The notes beneath the pieces are model-generated. The model was not told where the DNA came from, did no database searches, and saw nothing but the letters and a program-made list of their open reading frames with translations. Shown in pieces: positions 16,044 through 18,055 of a DNA stretch of 18,055 bases (positions are counted from its first letter, which is position 1; every line of letters begins with the position of its first letter). The translations under genes and the position numbers were made by a program. This DNA is from UMGS1851 sp900555605 (GTDB lineage Bacteria; Bacillota; Clostridia; UBA1212; UBA1255), in assembly GCA_902472555.1 (NCBI GenBank), contig CABROF010000047.1, positions 1-18,055 on the forward strand, read 5' to 3'.

Positions 16044-16064
16044 TCTGATATGAAAAATATCAGA
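16044..16064. promoter_or_regulatory. 8-bp palindrome in araC-type leader
   Basis: TCTGATAT (16044-16051) and ATATCAGA (16057-16064) are perfectly complementary around GAAAA. The dyad lies 21 bases upstream of the AraC-type start. It could be an autoregulatory operator or an mRNA hairpin that limits translation. Confidence 0.4.
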
Positions 16065-16084
16065 TAATAGAGATTTCTGTATAA

Positions 16085-16113
16085 AATTTAGCACAGAATA
16101 CAGTTTGCGTCAA
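16085..16113 (-). promoter_or_regulatory. promoter of araC-type gene
   Basis: On the minus strand TTGACG (plus 16108-16113) and TAAATT (16085-16090) are 17 bases apart. An inverted repeat TTCTGT/ACAGAA (16075-16080 and 16093-16098) spans the -10. Confidence 0.4.
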
Positions 16114-16146
16114 TCTGGGGGCATTCATGCGCCCCGCGGCAGATTG
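16111..16146. promoter_or_regulatory. long GC-rich hairpin in divergent control region
   Basis: CAATCTG (16111-16117) pairs with CAGATTG (16140-16146) and inside it GGGGC (16118-16122) pairs with GCCCC (16031+100 = 16131-16135). The apical loop is 8 bases and there is one GCGG bulge. It is much more GC-rich than its surroundings. On the plus strand a TTTTT run follows about ten bases later. It could insulate the divergent promoters as a terminator or form a structured RNA. Confidence 0.4.
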
Positions 16147-16194
16147 AGCAGCATTGTTTTTAGTGATGAGAGAGCATAATATAATGATGAATTT

Positions 16195-16220
16195 TGTATG
16201 ACCGGATTGTTATAATACAA
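16195..16220 (+). promoter_or_regulatory. promoter of the 16265 unit with overlapping dyad
   Basis: TATAAT at 16211-16216 is a perfect -10, but no good -35 is present at 16-18 bases, which suits activation by the divergent AraC-type protein. TTGTAT (16195-16200) and ATACAA (16215-16220) form an inverted repeat over the promoter. The same hexamers occur at the 5900-unit promoter. Confidence 0.45.
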
Positions 16221-16264
16221 AGGAATGAATCTGTAACTAAAATGACAGAAAGGTGGAAATGAAG

Positions 16265-17344
16265 ATGAAATACGGAAAAACAGCGGTTATTTTGGTTTTG
16301 ATATTCTGCTTGGCGGCTTGCGGAAGGCTGATCTCTTACGGAGCGGACGATGAGACGGTTTGGAATTTTGATCTTGACGGAGAGGTTACGGATTGGAAGG
16401 GCGCGCATCCCAGCGCCGCGGATCTGATATATGACAATATTGAGGAAGCCGCAAAGATCAATGTCTATTCCATCAGCTATCTCGGCGGCGGAAATGTTGC
16501 CACCAGAATCATGGCAGACGAGCTTGGCATAAAAGTATCTGCCAATGAGAATCGCTTCCTGAAGGTTAGAATGTATGCGGACCCCAGTGTCGCTGCATAT
16601 CATTTTACAAAAAGCGTGGTCAGAGTCCAGCATGAGGGAGATACGGCGCATACGGAGCTGGGACCCGAAGTCATCGGCGCCGATACGTTTGCGGGTTTGA
16701 CGGATAATGAAGGCTATATTGAGACAATTATCGATTTGGGATTCCAGGAGGAAAAGACGCTGAATATGCTGCGGGTTGATCTGATTGCGGAGGAAATTGG
16801 TTCCGGCAGCGAGAGTAAAATCGGATATCTGTATATCAAGTATATCGGCTTGTTCGACAGCCGGGAAGAGGCAGAGCAGTATCGCAGCCACAAAATTACG
16901 GTAGCGGAGGACATTGCCAACGGCAGCGTTTCGGCGGATGAAATGGGGGCCTCTTATTCTCAGATCCGGATCACGGCAGTTCCGGAAGAAGGACAGTCGC
17001 TGCGTTCCCTTACTGTTGCTTATGGAGATCAGACATTGTCCCTCGGAAAAGGAATTGTAGCGCTTGATTCGGAAGAAAACGTATATTTATTTACGATGCC
17101 GGAGGCGGATGTTACCATTAGCGCAGAATTCGGGACCGAGCCGACAGAAACAGAGGCGCCTGCACCCACGGAGGAGCCAGATCATACCGCAGATAAAAAA
17201 ACTGCAGTACCCAGTACAAAAACACCGGACAAGGCAGAAGAAGATACCACGCGCAGCCAATGGGTGGTGCCTGCGGTGATTTGCGCCGTAATTGTGGTTG
17301 CCGCCGGTATTGCAATCTTTTTTGTCGTCAAAAAAAAGAAATAA
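16265..17344 (+). CDS. larger surface protein of unrecognised family A, TM-anchored
   Basis: From ATG 16265 the product is 359 residues. The N-terminal signal contains CLAAC (15-19), a good lipobox, so Cys19 could be lipid-modified. Cleavage at SYGA (24-27) is the alternative. Residues 28-207 are the same domain as in the 14336 protein: AAKINVYSISYLGG (62-75), AYHFTK (111-116), EEKTLNMLRVDLIAEE (162-177), YIKYIGLFDSREEAEQY (190-206). Residues 209-290 are an added beta domain ending FTMPEADVTISAEF, typical of bacterial surface repeat modules. A Thr/Pro/Glu linker, hydrophobic helix (334-355) and KKKK complete it. AAAGGTGG is eight bases before ATG 16265. GTG 16253 and ATG 16259 overlap that site. 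It lies 40 bases before the second glycosidase. Its function is likely glycan capture (inferred). Confidence 0.7.
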   Translation: MKYGKTAVILVLIFCLAACGRLISYGADDETVWNFDLDGEVTDWKGAHPSAADLIYDNIEEAAKINVYSISYLGGGNVATRIMADELGIKVSANENRFLKVRMYADPSVAAYHFTKSVVRVQHEGDTAHTELGPEVIGADTFAGLTDNEGYIETIIDLGFQEEKTLNMLRVDLIAEEIGSGSESKIGYLYIKYIGLFDSREEAEQYRSHKITVAEDIANGSVSADEMGASYSQIRITAVPEEGQSLRSLTVAYGDQTLSLGKGIVALDSEENVYLFTMPEADVTISAEFGTEPTETEAPAPTEEPDHTADKKTAVPSTKTPDKAEEDTTRSQWVVPAVICAVIVVAAGIAIFFVVKKKK

Positions 17345-17384
17345 CCATGAAACATCAGGACGGAAGGAAAGGTTGAATTGATTC

Positions 17385-18055
17385 ATGCATCAGAACAGTG
17401 AGATATTTTGCGACCAAGATGCAAAGCATCTGGTTTACAGAAACGGCAGATACACGGCAGAAGTCGATTATGGGGGCGGCTTCAGGATCAGCTCCCTGGC
17501 AGTCCGCAAAAAACAGCTGCTGGACCGAAATCGCGGAATTCATCTTTTTTTTGAAGCAGAAGACGGCAGCCTATACAGCAGCCTGTCCGGGACAATGAAT
17601 ACCTGCGCGTTAATCCGCGGCAGCAAGGTGCGATTGACTGCGGCAGATGATACGGTGCGCTACACCATTGATTTGTCTTTTTCTGTGGATGCAATTCAGC
17701 TGAGGTGCCGGCGCACGTTTCTCAAAGATGTGACGGTGGTGTCGCAGGGCTTTCCTTCCTTTAATTTTGAAGAAAATGCGGCGGAACATATTCGCTGGGA
17801 CCGATCCGGCGCCAATTTCTGGGTAGGGGCAAAAGCAGCGGATTTGAGAAACAGTCTATCCATCGGAAAAAATTATAAGACACTTCCGGAGGATTGGGAT
17901 GAAAGTACCAGACCCTCCGGCAATCTCTCCAGAGCCATGGAAGATCTGAGCTTTGTATTTTTATCAGATGCGCAGAGTCGCATTGCCTGTTCCTTTACGG
18001 AGCTCGGCGCGCATACTTTTGGCGGACCGGGCCAGCCTATGCCCCGGTCCGCCGC
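17385..18055 (+). CDS. six-hairpin glycosidase paralogue, 3' end outside window
   Basis: The frame is open from ATG 17385 to the window end (223 residues). It is homologous to the N-terminal beta-sandwich of the 11321 enzyme: IRWDRSGANFWVGAKAADLR (136-155) against IRWARSGASFWIGGKAADVK, and SRAMEDLSFVFLSDAQ against KRAMEDICFTLLSGEQ. Unlike that enzyme it has no N-terminal hydrophobic helix or signal, so it is probably cytoplasmic and may finish degradation of imported fragments. The catalytic helical domain is beyond the edge, so activity cannot be judged. AAGGAAAGG lies about 12 bases before the ATG. An upstream in-frame TTG is followed immediately by a stop. It follows the 16265 gene closely, as an operon. 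Confidence 0.7.
   Translation, partial: MHQNSEIFCDQDAKHLVYRNGRYTAEVDYGGGFRISSLAVRKKQLLDRNRGIHLFFEAEDGSLYSSLSGTMNTCALIRGSKVRLTAADDTVRYTIDLSFSVDAIQLRCRRTFLKDVTVVSQGFPSFNFEENAAEHIRWDRSGANFWVGAKAADLRNSLSIGKNYKTLPEDWDESTRPSGNLSRAMEDLSFVFLSDAQSRIACSFTELGAHTFGGPGQPMPRSA

Noticed and set aside
16160..16891. 243-codon minus-strand open frame
   Set aside because: It is antisense to the 16265 gene, whose family relation to the 14336 gene is clear.

Overview
The window looks like a piece of a Clostridia-type (low-GC Gram-positive) chromosome, probably from a plant-glycan-degrading gut bacterium. The reasons are strong GGAGG-type ribosome binding sites, consensus sigma-A promoters, Rho-independent terminators, a lipoprotein-like signal, proteins held on the cell surface by a C-terminal hydrophobic helix followed by Lys/Arg, and NxxTGD-like sorting motifs. 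No RNA genes, CRISPR array or intact mobile element were seen. Taxonomy below class level cannot be read from the sequence.

Layout. Positions 1-2060 are AT-rich and carry two leftward housekeeping-type genes: an AlkX/YcaQ-type DNA glycosylase and a RidA-family deaminase. At about 2087-2207 there is a possible remnant of an IS3-type element with a consensus promoter. It runs into a small predicted lipoprotein gene (2210-2626), followed by a cytoplasmic two-domain beta-propeller protein resembling glycosidases (2663-4132) and a terminator.

From 4479 onward the window is a glycan-utilisation locus. A LacI-family regulator (4607-5623), with a pair of spaced operator-like repeats in front of it, precedes a rightward unit of three genes. 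These encode a surface-anchored LamG-like protein (5900-6832), a 1052-residue surface enzyme with a GH28-like parallel beta-helix, several binding domains and the same LamG-like domain at its C-terminus (6819-9977), and a third LamG-like surface protein (10100-10957). A decayed gene fragment lies on the minus strand at 11027-11272. A second unit encodes a membrane-anchored six-hairpin glycosidase with a C-terminal F5/8-type C domain (11321-14281) and a small surface protein of a second, unrecognised family (14336-15130).

A convergent AraC-family regulator (15184-16023) is divergent from a third unit. That unit encodes a larger paralogue of the second surface family (16265-17344) and the start of a second six-hairpin glycosidase without an export signal (17385 to the window end).

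Working model (inference): the AraC and LacI regulators sense sugars from a plant polysaccharide, possibly pectic. The anchored LamG-like and second-family proteins hold the polymer at the cell surface, the GH28-like enzyme and the anchored six-hairpin enzyme cut it outside, and the non-exported paralogue finishes the products inside. No transporter is in the window. The most novel-looking parts are the two families of small anchored beta-rich proteins paired with enzymes.
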